From contig WHUX01000319.1 of assembly GCA_015179025.1 (NCBI GenBank), forward strand, positions 1 through 45,922: DNA of 45,922 bases, read 5' to 3'. This DNA is from Terfezia claveryi. Taxonomy: Eukaryota > Ascomycota > Pezizomycetes > Pezizales > Pezizaceae. The position numbers and the translations under genes are program-made. The notes beneath the pieces were generated by a model, which searched no databases, was not told the origin of the DNA, and saw only the letters and a program-made list of their open reading frames with translations. Shown here piece by piece: positions 20,846-32,094 of the stretch; position 1 is the first letter of the stretch; every line of letters starts with the position of its first letter.

Positions 20846-21409
20846 TATAACAACTGTGTGTTCAGTTGTCATCACTTGCGATTGCAGGTGACGGGTCATG
20901 GCCATTGTTGTCTTTGTCATCACCTGCGATCGCAGGTGATGGGTTATTGTTATTGTTACCTTGCTTGGCTTCCGAGATAGGGAAGCTTATTTCTCCCATT
21001 GCCCTGGCCGGGTTATGTATATATAGAGCCTGTCCCTCGTACTGTCGTTGGATCCCTATTCAACGTCTTGTATACCCAATACAGGACCTTGCTTCTCCCA
21101 GCTCTTGTGCATCTCCCTTGTGCACATCCTTGTCTCGTTCAAACAACTCTGCAGTACAGCTGCCTCCCTTAACACACGCGGCAACTGCCTCTGTGTGTCT
21201 CGTGTCCCTTGCCCTCTGCCTCTCTTGCCTCTTGCCCTTGCCCCCCCCGTCTCAGCCTTCCCCTGGTTACATACGTAGCGTTCCTACATGTGTCTTACCC
21301 TAGCCTTTCCCCAGATCACACACGTAGCGCTCCTACGTGTGCGATTGCCCCTTGCCACTTCCCCGCATACCCCTTGGTTGCTTTGTCCCCCAGAGCCCTC
21401 ATTAGTACA
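20846..21409 (+). repeat. Gypsy I 5' LTR
   Basis: About 564 bp matching 34987-35549. It contains two tandem copies of a 24-bp palindrome (20870-20893 imperfect, 20918-20941 perfect), a TATA-like tatatatagag near 21020, and two hairpins of type CACACGTAG...CTACGTGTG near its end. Confidence 0.9.
20870..20941. promoter_or_regulatory. Tandem palindromes in the Gypsy I LTR
   Basis: Perfect 24-bp dyad CATCACCTGCGA / TCGCAGGTGATG at 20918-20941, preceded 48 bp upstream by a copy with three transitions (20870-20893). The same pair is in the 3' LTR at 35011-35034 and 35059-35082. Position in U3 upstream of the TATA-like box suggests binding sites for a dimeric factor, or a hairpin; the role is inferred. 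Confidence 0.6.
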
Positions 21410-21440
21410 CTACGTTAGATCGCTCTGACCAACCGGTACA

Positions 21441-24400
21441 ATGTCCGAACCTACCCTGTTACCTACCGACAGGTTCCAAGCATGGCGAGAAACCCCAATA
21501 CCCTCAGACCCAGCCCAGCTGTTGGAATACCACTGAATGGCCATCGATATCTTCACTGCCACCTATAAGATTGGTGAAAAACAAGGAGCGGAGCTCCAGG
21601 ACACCCAACGAAGGCTGAAAGAAGCCGAAGATGAAATCCTCCTTCTCCGAGAAGACCTCGCAGACGACCGAGTAACCATGCGCAATCTCAACCGTGCCCT
21701 TGCCGCTGCAACCGCACAGGCACCTGCGACTGCCACGTCCACTAAAACCCAAGACCTTCCCACCCCACCCAAATTTAACGGCGAATGGGCCTGCCTCAAG
21801 GCCTGGAAAAACTCCATCAATATTAAGCTCAACGGAGATGCTGCTAAGTTTCCAACCACCCAGCACAAACTCGCTTACGTTTACGGCCTACTGGAGGGGA
21901 AGGCTCTGAACCAAGTCCAGCCCTATGTTTTGGAAACAGGAATCAAACTAGCGGATATCCTTGCCCTATTCATGATCCTCGACCGAGCGTTTAGAGACCC
22001 AGACCCAAAGGGAACGGCCACCCTAGCCATCCGGGCCCTCTGATAAAGAAACACCGACCTGGCCACCTATGTGGCCGAATTCTCTAGGCTAGCTGCGGAG
22101 GTCGAATGGCTCGATAAGATCAAACTGGACCAATTCCAGGAAGGCTTAAGTGTGGAACTAAGACAGGCACTTATCAACTTCCCAGACGTCCACACCCTTG
22201 AAGAATTCATTGATCAGGCCAGCCGATTAGAGCAAAAGATGGCCAGGTTTAGAAACAGCCTTAAGGCCTCCCCTACAACAGCACCTCCACGATCGACCTT
22301 TTCAGCACCTCGCCCTCAGCCACAGGCCCCTGTAACCCCCCCGAACAAGCCAGCCCACCCTTCTCTTGTAGCGGGTGGACTGGCCCCTATAGACTTATCC
22401 ATGGGCAGACCCCGCCTGACCCAAGAAGAGAGGGAACACCGCTGGAATAATGGGCTATGCATAGCCTGTGGGAAGGCCGACCACTTCATTGTGGCTTGCC
22501 CCCTTCGAAAGAATCGCTCCCTCACTATCCATGCTATCTCCGATACCCCAGTGCCCAGGATTGAGGAGCTTGATGAGTCGGGAAAAGCTCTGTCCCTTGC
22601 CTAGTTACTGACACTAGTAAGGGACCTGCTCCAGGTCATTTATCTTTGTCTGCGTTTTCTTTGCCTACATCTATGTCTGTTGATGAGTCTCGCTTGTTTG
22701 GCGAGCACTTTGTTATACCTATAACTGTCAAGTTCAATGATAAAACAGTGGTTACATTAGCTCTCATAGATTGTGGTGCTTCAGGAATAGCATTCATTGA
22801 CTAGACCTTCGTCAGTAAAAATTCTATACCAACCTCCAAGCTAAAGACCCCCCGCCTCCTTGATATTATTGACGGCTGCCCTATCTCTTCTGAGGTGATT
22901 ACCGACCTCGCATGCCTGCCCAGCGCCATAGGTGATCACTCGGAAGATCTCCCAATGTTCGTAACCAAGCTAAAGTATCCAATTGTCCTTGGGATCCCCT
23001 GGCTTAGGATGCACGATGTATCAGTCAGCTTCGGCTCTTACACCTTGTGATTCAACAGCCCTTATTGCAAAAAACACTGTGGAGATCCAAAAACTACTTG
23101 TCACTGGGCTGTGTGCATTGCCACCCCCAATAATCCACCCGACTCAGGTGGTAATCCCGCCTGCACACATCAATGCCACCATTCCCCCAGTTTCCCCGAT
23201 ATCCCCCGCTCTTGCAAAACCCCTGAATATTAACTTTATTGGAGCAGGGGCCTTCGCTCATCTCACCAGGAGGCATAAGCTCAAGGCGCATACTCTCTTA
23301 ATTTATGAGATCAATCTGGAAATTAACAAGACCAGGTCCAAGAAGGAGTAGAAATCCCTGGTTCCGGATGAGTACCACGAGTTCATTGACCTGTTCTCAG
23401 AAAAAGCCGCAGAGAAGTTAGCACCTCACCGACCATATAACCACACGATTCCGCTGATAGAAGGTAAAACCCCTCCCTATGGGCCCTTCTATGGAATGTC
23501 CCGGGTAGAGCTGGAAGCTCTAAAAAAGTACTTGGAGGAAAACCTCAACAAGAGCTTTATTCGCCATAGCTCCTCCCCAGCAAGTGCCCCTATGCTGTTC
23601 GTGAAGAAGTCGGATGGCTCTCTTCGGTTGTGCGTTGATTATCATGGCCTGAATGAGATAATAGTCAAGAACAGGTATCCCTTACCTCTGATCCAGGAAA
23701 CATTAGCTAGGCTCTCCAAGGCAAAATGGTTCACTAAACTGGATTTGAGGGGAGCCTATAACCTGGTCTGAATAGCTGAAGGTGAAGAGTGGAAAATGGC
23801 CTTCTGCACCCAGTACGGGCACTTCGAGTACAATGTCATGCCTTTCAGCTTAACCAACGCCCCGGCCTCTTTCCAGCACTTTATTAATGATACCCTACGA
23901 GACTTTTTGGATGTGTTCTGCACAGCCTACCTGTACGATATCCTGATCTATTCAGACACCCTAGCAGAGCACAAAATCCATGTCCGACAAGTGCTGGAAA
24001 AGCTGGAGCAAGCCGGATTATACCTCAAGCTCGAGAAATGTGAGTTTCATGTGCAGGAGGTCAAGTATCTGGGGTTGATTATCACTACCGAAGGTATCAG
24101 GATGGATCCCACCAAGGTTACCGCTGTCCAGGAATGGCAAATCCCAGCAAATCTCAAGGATGTCCAAGCCTTCCTGGGGTTCGCTAACTTTTACCAGCAG
24201 TTCATTCTAGAGTATTCGAAGATCGTAGCCCCCCTCACCACCCTGACCAAGAAAGACCGGTGCTTCGACTGGAATCCAGAAGCCCAATCTGCCTTCCAGA
24301 ACCTCAAGGAAGCTTTCTGCTCAGCACCGATCCTGGCCCATTTCGATCCGGACAGTGAATATATCGTGGAGACTGATGCCTCTGACTATGTCTCCGCGAG

Positions 24401-24934
24401 AATCTTGTCTCAGTATGTCAATGGGATCCTCCACCCAGTGGCATACTTCTCAAAAAAGTACTCTCCAGCTGAGTGCAATTATGAAATCTATGATAAAGAG
24501 TTAATGGCCATTGTGCGAGCATTCGAGGAGTAGAGGCCACACCTGGAGTTAGCCAAGGGGATTATCGAGATGCTATCCGATCATAAGAATCTTGAGTACT
24601 TCACTACCACTAAGTTGCTGAACCGATGGCAGGCTAGGTGGTCGGAGTTCTTATCTCGATTCAACTTCAAGATCAAGTATCGGCCTGGAAAAGCTGGGGG
24701 TAAGCCAGATGCACTGACCAGGAGATCAGGAGATCTCCCTAAAGGGGGGGATGAAAGGCTGAAGTACCAAAATCAGGTGGTACTGAAACCTGAAAATCTC
24801 GACCTGGCGGCCACTAGCCATGCTGATGCTGATGCTGATGCTGATGCTGATACTGATGCTGATGCTGATGCTGATGCTGATGCTAATGCTGATGCTGATG
24901 CAGATGCTGATGCTGATGCTAAAGCTGAAGCGAA
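21441..24934 (+). pseudogene. Gypsy I gag-pol, first part (Gag, protease, RT, RNase H)
   Basis: Start ATG at 21441 (MSEPTLLPTDRFQAW). Gag has a coiled region (KEAEDEILLLREDLAD), FNGEWACLKAW and a zinc knuckle CIACGKADHFIVAC. The protease has ALIDCGASGIA. RT has [42 protein letters not shown] and [11 protein letters not shown], where the first Asp of YxDD is Tyr. RNase H has [18 protein letters not shown] and YDKELMAIV, then [15 protein letters not shown]. Stops at Y**/R positions such as AL**RNTDLA (near 22042) and FEE*RPHLE (24531) are explained by C-to-T or G-to-A. The frame ends in an Ala-Asp repeat and is cut at 24939 by Copia II; integrase continues from 33379. Confidence 0.9.
24820..24925 (+). 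repeat. GATGCT hexanucleotide microsatellite in pol
   Basis: About 17 near-perfect GATGCT units, in frame with pol and encoding alternating Ala-Asp. It sits in the linker between RNase H and integrase, about 10 bp before the Copia II insertion site. Confidence 0.9.
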
Positions 24935-24939
24935 CCCAG

Positions 24940-25596
24940 TGTTGAGATACAGGTATATGAGATATACACTATATCCAACAGGCAGCGGTAATTCAACCAA
25001 GTATCTAATAAAGGAGAAACTTGGGAACGGATCTAATAGGCTAGTGGAGGACGTTCTGGAGAACGTAGAGGACGTTGTGGAGAACGTAGAGGACGTTGTG
25101 GTTACTGTAGAGGACGCTGTAGAGCATGCACTAGAAACGTAGAATATATAGGAGAATATATGAGTAAATGAGATTGATGTGTGAGCTAATGTGAACTGAT
25201 ATGAACTGATGTTGTCTGAAGGAAGGGAATTCCCCTCCTATATATACACGATTCCAGCAAGCTATAGCATAAGCCAGAGCATGCTAAATGCGTTCAACAT
25301 GATTATAACATACTCAACATATTTGAGTTTATAACAATAAAGTTTAACAGAAGTATAACTCAGAATATGGTTTAACATGTGTTGTAAGCATGTGAATAGA
25401 GCTAAAACAGAGTTATTAGAGCGTGAATAACATAACTAACAATAGAGTTATGTATGTGAAAAGCATATGGAAATACTTAATCTATGTAAGTATGAAGCAC
25501 ATGATTTGACATGTAGTGGAATGTAATTAGGAATAAATAATACATGTGTATGTGATTTGTGGTATAAGAGAGAGCGTTTGAACACATTTTTTAATA
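24940..25596 (-). repeat. Copia II 3' LTR (left copy)
   Basis: Begins TGTTGAGATACAGG and ends TTTTTTAATA on the plus strand. It contains a short tandem repeat of about 21 bp (gaggacgttgtggagaacgta, near 25047-25120) that yields an [13 protein letters not shown] frame; this is not a gene. Confidence 0.9.
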
Positions 25597-26885
25597 CCCC
25601 TCCTCACTAATCACGGCATGAATGGTCAGTAAATAATTCAGCAGTCTCATTAAAAACCTGTATATGAAGAAAAAACCCTGTGGGAAAAAAGATTTTCATA
25701 TATAGAAAAAGAGTACTGTTATGAATTATTTAGTTCCTAAAACATCTTCCTGTAGCAAGAAGAACTTTTAGTCTAGATATTACTTTAGTACATATATCCA
25801 CTAGATTATATGAGCTAAGTATATATAAGACTATGATATTGTTAATTTTAACAAAATCATATAATAGTAAGTACTATTAGTATCTTCTCTACGATCGTTT
25901 ATACGAAAGTGGTGAGTCAGACCTACTGCTCCATCTCTATCTGTACTTATGAGAGCAGAAATAGAGGAAAAATCCAAGTTCTCTCAGAGCTTTTGCAAAC
26001 TATAGTTGCTATTTAACTACTAAAGATAGCAAAACGTATTCAGCTTCAACTAGGGAAGTAGAAATACAAGTTTGCTTCTTTTAGTACCAGCTGATAGTAT
26101 TGTTAGCTAGTTGAAAGATATAACTTAAAATTGATTTTCTATCATCTTTTATTATTTATCCAATTAATACTTATAAAGCCAGCTAGTAATAGTAAGCTTT
26201 TAATATATATTAGAATAATTTAGAGATAGAGAAAGCCAACTCTAGATATATTGCAATCATAAGATGCACCCAAGACTAAATAATTTGTTGATATAGGAAC
26301 ATATCTATAATGTTATCACCATCTTGGAATTTTATTATTTGAAATCCAAAGGTAAAGTAACTGAATTATAAGATATTATACCAAGTCAAGCCAATATTTA
26401 GTCAAGGTATGCTCATAATGAGAGTTTAATAATATTAGAATGGTATTCACTTAATAGTATTTCTTACAATAAGTACACCACTTATTAATTTAATAGATTA
26501 AGTGGACCCTTTTGTATTAGAAATAGCAATCCTTTTGCGTTTTTTACACGCTGGAGCTTTGATACTAATAAGGATAAAGTCTGCTTCTGTTTCCAATAAT
26601 GAATTAGTAGCCAGACTAAGAAGTATAGACTTCAATTTGGTATTTGTAAAAGTATTTAAACGTATTAGAACAAGTAGTATGGGAACAACTAAGTGTTCAA
26701 CCAACTATTGTTTTAAGTATAAATAATAGGTAGCATGGGAACCTAGAGAGGTTCAACCAAGTATTGATAACAGAGGGTAAAATGGGAACCTATAGAAGTT
26801 CAACCAAGTGTTGTTAATTGTAGTAAAGCCATTGTAGAAGCGTTCAGTAATGGTGGTTGAGGTAGAGCAGACCGGGCTCATAACC
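25597..26885 (-). pseudogene. Copia II internal region with RNase H remnant
   Basis: Heavily AT-rich and stop-ridden. On the minus strand at about 26330-25950 the Copia RT/RNase H tail can still be followed: LYQQIIxSWVHLMIA, GFISINWINN, KSILSYIFQLANNTISW, KKQTCISTSLVEAEYVLLS, KALRELGF. These correspond to the Copia pattern ending in ISWSSKKQ...TEAEYxALS. Most of gag, protease, integrase and RT is gone. Near the primer site three copies of gggaacc...gttcaaccaagt (about 26680-26815) form an imperfect leader repeat. The AT shift and stop density suggest heavy RIP. Confidence 0.7.
26872..26885 (-). promoter_or_regulatory. Copia II primer-binding site (initiator tRNA-Met anticodon arm)
   Basis: On the minus strand, directly after the LTR end (...CTCAACA), the sequence is GGTTATGAGCCCGG. 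It is complementary to the anticodon stem-loop of initiator tRNA-Met (CCGGGCTCATAACC, CAT anticodon), the half-tRNA priming known from copia-type elements. Confidence 0.75.
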
Positions 26886-26904
26886 TGTTGAGATACAGGT
26901 ATAT

Positions 26905-27543
26905 TGTTGAAAATAATTATTTCCTTTCGATATAGTTAAGTATTTCCATACAATACATTGTTCTTTCTTACGATTACTTTCACATCATGCTGATACCCAA
27001 TATGGACACTTGCTACCCAGTTAAGGACTTCTGTATTATTTCTTTCACATGTGTTCACATGTCGTTCACATGTTCTAATTATCTTTGCTTCCTTTCCTAA
27101 CTTAGTATCTATTATCGTTGCATGATGCTGCTTTACTACTTAAGGTTACTGCTTACTTGTCTCAGTTGTCATGACTCAACGATCACCACTTCTATGACTT
27201 TCTGTTATATTCGTTGACTCATATTACTGTCTCAGTCGCACACCTCTATGTATTTCTTTATTTACATGTGTACGATATACTATTCTTAGGTTATGTAACT
27301 TAGACTTTCTTACTAGATCTTTACCCTCAACTCGTACCATTATATACGAGCTTCCTACTCCTGTATCTAGTTCTATACACTTCTCGATTAGACTCAATAG
27401 ACTATCTACTCTCGACATAGTTCAACCATCTGCTCTCTTGCACTTCTGCTCGCTCGCACTCTCTGCTTCATAGCACTACTGTCTACCGCTACTACCTCCG
27501 TAATTACTACCGCGATACCTCCGCTCATAGTAACCTTTCAATA
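26905..27543 (+). repeat. Copia III 5' LTR
   Basis: 639 bp, TGTTGAAAATAA...CTTTCAATA, about 98% identical by eye to 32095-32730. The short minus-strand frame MSRVDSLLSLIEKC found in both LTRs is only a repeat shadow. Confidence 0.92.
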
Positions 27544-27558
27544 GGTTATGAGCCCGAG
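27544..27558 (+). promoter_or_regulatory. Copia III primer-binding site (initiator tRNA-Met anticodon arm)
   Basis: GGTTATGAGCCCGAG starts at the base after the 5' LTR. It is complementary to the CTCATAACC anticodon arm of initiator tRNA-Met, not to the tRNA 3' end. Confidence 0.8.
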
Positions 27559-27620
27559 ATAGCTCAGGACAACTCGATAACTTTTTCGCATTCACCTTCC
27601 CTCCTATACATATCTATACA

Positions 27621-28598
27621 ATGGCATCCGGTTCAGGTTCTGGTTCTGGTGGTAAAGGAAAGGCTGTACCTTCTATCTTCCGACCACCGAAAGACTTCAA
27701 GCCTATTCCAGTCAAACTCGATAATATTGAGTCACTTACCGGCAAAGACAACTATGAAGACTGGGCTGATACTGTCAAGATGATTATGAGAGGCATGGGT
27801 TGTAAGGAACTTGTTATTGAAGGACTTAAACCTGCGACAAATGCGACACAAGAAGAGAAAGAACTCTTCGCAGCAATGGAAAATCAAGCTATCCTCATGC
27901 TAATACAGGTTATAAGCAAACCTATACTGAAGGTCGTCTCTAAGTTTGATTCACTACATGAAATCTGGACTCATCTCAAAGACCAGTATTACCGTGATAC
28001 TCCATTCTCTTTCGTACATCAACTGCGCACACTCTTCACTCTAGCCTCAACCTATACTCCTACTACCTCCTTCGCCGATTTCATTGAGCAATATGAGACT
28101 GAGTGGTCTCGACTTTACTCTCTCACTGGCTCTTCAGATGAATATCGAAAATCCCTCCGCACTTTCCTTGATAAGGACGAAGCCAAAAGGGACATTCTCC
28201 TCTCCTTCCTCGTCGAACATCACTCTAATATAGTCGACAACCTCTCAACTAAGTCCGACCTTACATATGCCGATGCAAAATTACGACTTCTCTCTGTTGG
28301 TTCCGAAATCGAAAAACGGGATACTGCTCTCTCTGCCTCCTTCAAAAAGAAAGGCAAGCCTCAACAGCAGCAATCACAACAACAGAATAAGGACTCCGAT
28401 GTGGAATGCACCTATTGCAAGAAGCATCAACTCGGTAAATATACAGGTCATACATGGCAGAAGTGCCAGAAGTTGAAGAAGTCAAACGAGGACAAGAAGA
28501 AGGATAAAAAGAAGGAAGACAAAAAGGAACAGGCTCTTATCGTTGGAAGCTCTGGTAGCTCCAAGGATGAGGCTCTCAGCATCAGTAACCCATCCTGA
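27621..28598 (+). CDS. Copia III Gag polyprotein region
   Basis: ATG at 27621; 325 codons to a TGA. It starts with a Gly/Ser-rich leader (MASGSGSGSGGKGKAVPS), then the Gag core (LTGKDNYEDWADTVKMIMRG, EIWTHLKDQYYRDTP, FADFIEQYETEWSRLYSL) and a zinc knuckle CTYCKKHQLGKYTGHTWQKC, then a lysine-rich tail (KKDKKKEDKKEQ). The Gag core packages element RNA in virus-like particles. The frame continues after the TGA directly into protease, so the stop is probably a mutated CGA and gag-pol was one ORF. Confidence 0.85.
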   Translation: MASGSGSGSGGKGKAVPSIFRPPKDFKPIPVKLDNIESLTGKDNYEDWADTVKMIMRGMGCKELVIEGLKPATNATQEEKELFAAMENQAILMLIQVISKPILKVVSKFDSLHEIWTHLKDQYYRDTPFSFVHQLRTLFTLASTYTPTTSFADFIEQYETEWSRLYSLTGSSDEYRKSLRTFLDKDEAKRDILLSFLVEHHSNIVDNLSTKSDLTYADAKLRLLSVGSEIEKRDTALSASFKKKGKPQQQQSQQQNKDSDVECTYCKKHQLGKYTGHTWQKCQKLKKSNEDKKKDKKKEDKKEQALIVGSSGSSKDEALSISNPS

Positions 28599-31500
28599 AA
28601 AACCATCTGGAAATTCGATACAGCGTGCAGTGCTCACATGACCAACGATATAGGACACTTCGAGAACTTTTCAGAGGATAGTGGAACTGTAGAAGGAGCT
28701 GGCAATAATCTCCTCGAAGCTAAAGGAAAAGGGACAGTCCTTCTTAACTGTCTACTCCCTAACGGCTCTACTTCCACTGTTCGACTTGTCAATGTTCGAT
28801 ATGTTCCTTCTCTTGGTCATTCACTGTTTTCTTGGAATGCTGTTCGATCTCATCTTTCCACTTTTTCTACGGACTCCGGGTTTCATGTTACGAAGAAAGG
28901 CAATGATTCTGTGTTATTTATGGTGGAATTTGTTGGAAGTCTCCCGTTTATTATTGAGTCAAATGAAAAGGCATTGGTTTCTTCCTCTCGAAAAACAATC
29001 GATCACTGGTATCAGTCATTCGGTCATCAAGCCATTACTGTCCTCAAGCATAAAGATCTCTACTCTGACGGTGATATTCTCCCAACACCCCCTGATAACT
29101 ATTATTGCGAGCCATGCATACTCGCCAAATCTACTCACTCTGTCCCTAAGTCTACAACATCTCATGCTTCCAATATTCTCGAACTCATTCACTCAGATCT
29201 TAGTGGTAAACTCCCCACACCCTCTTACGGTGGAGCAAGCTACTTCATCACACTCATTGATGACTACTCTCGTGCTTTTGGGTCTACTTCCTTAAACAGA
29301 AATCCGACTCAACCAAATCAATCCAAGACTTTGTTACCTTGGTTGAAAAGCAAACATCACACCACGTTAAACGGTTTCGTACTGATAATGGTAGAGAGTA
29401 TGTTAACAAAGATCTTGAACAGTTCTTTAAGTCAAAAGGCATCGTGCATGAACTAACGCCCCCTTACTCTCATGAATCTAATGGTGTAGCTGAACGCTTC
29501 AACCGAACAATACAGAACATGATGAGGGCTATGTTGACAAATATGGACAAAAGATTCTGGGCTGAAGCATGCTCAACTTCGACCTATCTCCGAAATCGGT
29601 CACCTCATAGTGCTGTCAAAGGGAAGACTCCCTACGAGGTCTTTCATGGCAATAAACCTACCATCTCTCACCTTCAACCCTTCGGCAAGGAATGTTATAT
29701 ACACATACCTGAGGAACGACGACCTGCAGGCAGTAAACTCCTACCACGGGCTGAGAAAGGTATATTCATTGGTTATACTAATAGTACAGCTATCTATAAG
29801 GTCCATGTACCTTCTAGAAAGCATACTTATACAGTTCGAGCACAAGATGTCATTTTCGGACCGAGTACAACTCCAGAAGGGGTACCTCCACCTACATCTA
29901 ACTCGACCAATCCATCATGGTCACCAACTACGAATACTGCTTCTTCTCCTACTTCTCCACTTGAAGTAATCCCATACACTAGCTCAGAATTCCCAAATGA
30001 ATATCTCTGGCAACAATAGTGTATACGGAATCCAAAGCAAGCAGAAGAATGGTATTTTAAGGGACACCCACTCGTTCATAAAGCATGGTTCCCTGGTATG
30101 ACTCTTTCCCATCCGACTGAAACAACATCGGACACAACTACTTCCTCACCACCTATTCCTCCAACATCAACTGCAACGTCATTCTCTTCTCCACCAGCTC
30201 TGGACCTATATCCAAACCAACTCCACAAGTTCACCTACCTCCTCCACCTCAAAATCGAGATGAATATTCACCACTTACTTCACTTCCTCAAGACCTTCGA
30301 CAATCTTTACCCGATGATTCCAACGATGGAAACTTCACCCGAATCGTTAGCGGAAAAATAGTTAGACCTACAACCATTACCAAGGCAGGTCGAGCTGTTT
30401 TCAAGCCAATAAAATTCGGAACTGCACAAGCTCCTATCGTCCCCATAATCGGCATAAAGATACAGTTTGATGGTCGTTCTAGATTAATCGAAGACCCACC
30501 CGAAGTCTTTGATGAGGATAATGAAGAAGATAAAGTGTTAATCGCTTTAGTCTTACAACATGGTGATAACCTCGAACCTTTAAACAGGCTGTTAATTCAC
30601 CTGATGAAGAAAAATGGAGAAAGGCTATGAACGATGAGTTGGAAGCTATGAAGGATCAAGATGTTTGGAAAGTGGTTCCAACACCACAGGATAGGAATAT
30701 TATTGGAAGCAAGTGGGTATTTAAGATTAAGCGAGATGCTAATGGGAATATCGATCGGTACAAGGCTCGTCTAGTTGCTCAAGGTTTCTCTCAACAACCC
30801 GGCACAGACTTCGATGAAATCTTCTCTCCTGTTGTCCGATACGACTCTCTCCGCCTCCTTATTGCTTTATCTGCCCACTTCCAATGGGAACCTCAACAAA
30901 TGGATATCAAAGCAGCCTTCCTTTATGGCTCTTTGAATGAAATTATCTACATGCAACTCCCGGAAGGCACCCGGATTGACGGCATGTGTGCTAAACTTAA
31001 CCGATCCATTTATGGATTAAAGCAGTCTCCTCGTCAGTGGTATGGACGATTAACATCTTTCCTCCTGACAATAGGTTTCTCTGCTTGTGCCTTTGACCCC
31101 TGCGTCTTCGTCCATAAGTCTGGCACAATCATACTCGCCCTTTATGTCGACGACATTACTTTATTCGGATATAAAGACTCAGCCATTATGAAGTCTACCA
31201 AACAGTCACTCAAACGAGAGTTTAAGTTAACTGATATGGGTAACTTACATTGGCTTCTAGGAATTCGAATTGAGTACTCTAAGCACAGTATCACACTATC
31301 CCAATCCTCCTACATCGACAAGATCCTCGAACGTTTCGGTATGATGGACTGCAACCCCGTCACTCTTCCTCTTGATTCGAACCATACTCTTCGACAATGT
31401 ACAGATGAAGATGAGGTTACCGACATCTCTCTCTATCAACAAATCGTTGGATCACTCATGTATGCAGTTATTGGAACACGTCCTGACCTGGCTTACTCTG

Positions 31501-32090
31501 TAACTCTTCTCTCACAATTCTCTCACAAACCATCGAAGGATCACCTCGGAGCAGTTAAACGAGTCCTACGCTACCTTAAGGGTACTCCGATCTTACCTTG
31601 ACCTACAAACTCGGACAACCTCTTTCACTAGAAGGATTTACTGATTCAGACTTTGCTGGATGTCGTGACACTCGACGGTCAACCTCAGGATATATCTTCA
31701 AGCTCGCCTCTTTACTATCTGCTGGAGATCACAAAAACAAAAATGCGTGACAACCTCCACTACCGAAGCAGAATACATTGCTGGTTCTACTGCTGCTAAA
31801 CAACAAATTTGGCTTCAGAACGCACTAAGTGAGCTCTCTATCAAAGATATTCCCTCTGCCCTCTCTTGTGACAATAACGGCTCTATCGACCTGTCTCATA
31901 ATCTCGAATTTCCGATAAGTCAAAGCATATCGACGTTGCTTACCACTTCGTCTGCGAACTCATTAACTCCGGCACTATCACGCTGTTACACATTCCTGGT
32001 GAACACAATCCAGCGGACATATGCACAAAGGCCTTTCCTAGTCCACGGTTCTCCTATCTCAAAGGATTAATCATGGATAACAAGTGAGAA
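28599..32090 (+). pseudogene. Copia III pol (protease, integrase, RT, RNase H), broken
   Basis: The protease starts WKFDTACSAHMTND. Integrase has a zinc-binding region WYQSFGHQ...CEPC (the usual first His is Tyr), HSDLSGKLP, LIDDYSRAF, then a 1-nt loss in the T-run at 29276-29279 shifts the frame. RTDNGREYVN and NGVAERFNRT supply the other catalytic Asp and Glu. A TAG follows at 30017-30019 and a further shift near 30360. RT is intact at 30627-31601: KWVFKIKRDANG, YKARLVAQGFSQ, QMDIKAAFLYG, LYVDDITLFG, GLKQSPRQWY. RNase H resumes after a shift near 31590 (EGFTDSDFAGCRDTRRSTSG) and again near 31750 (TTSTTEAEYIAGST). The YVDD motif is whole, but the polyprotein cannot be made as one chain. Confidence 0.9.
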
Positions 32091-32094
32091 GGGG

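Noticed and set aside
24773..25000. Minus-strand frame with Ser-Ala repeats
   Set aside because: It is the antisense reading of the GATGCT microsatellite.
27224..27418. Minus-strand frame MSRVDSLLSLIEKC, present again at 32411-32605
   Set aside because: Lies in both LTRs of Copia III; it is duplicated because the LTR is, not because it is a gene.
28590..28610. Programmed TGA readthrough between Gag and Pol of Copia III
   Set aside because: The same frame continues and a CGA-to-TGA change explains the stop, as elsewhere in the window; no readthrough context or structure was seen.
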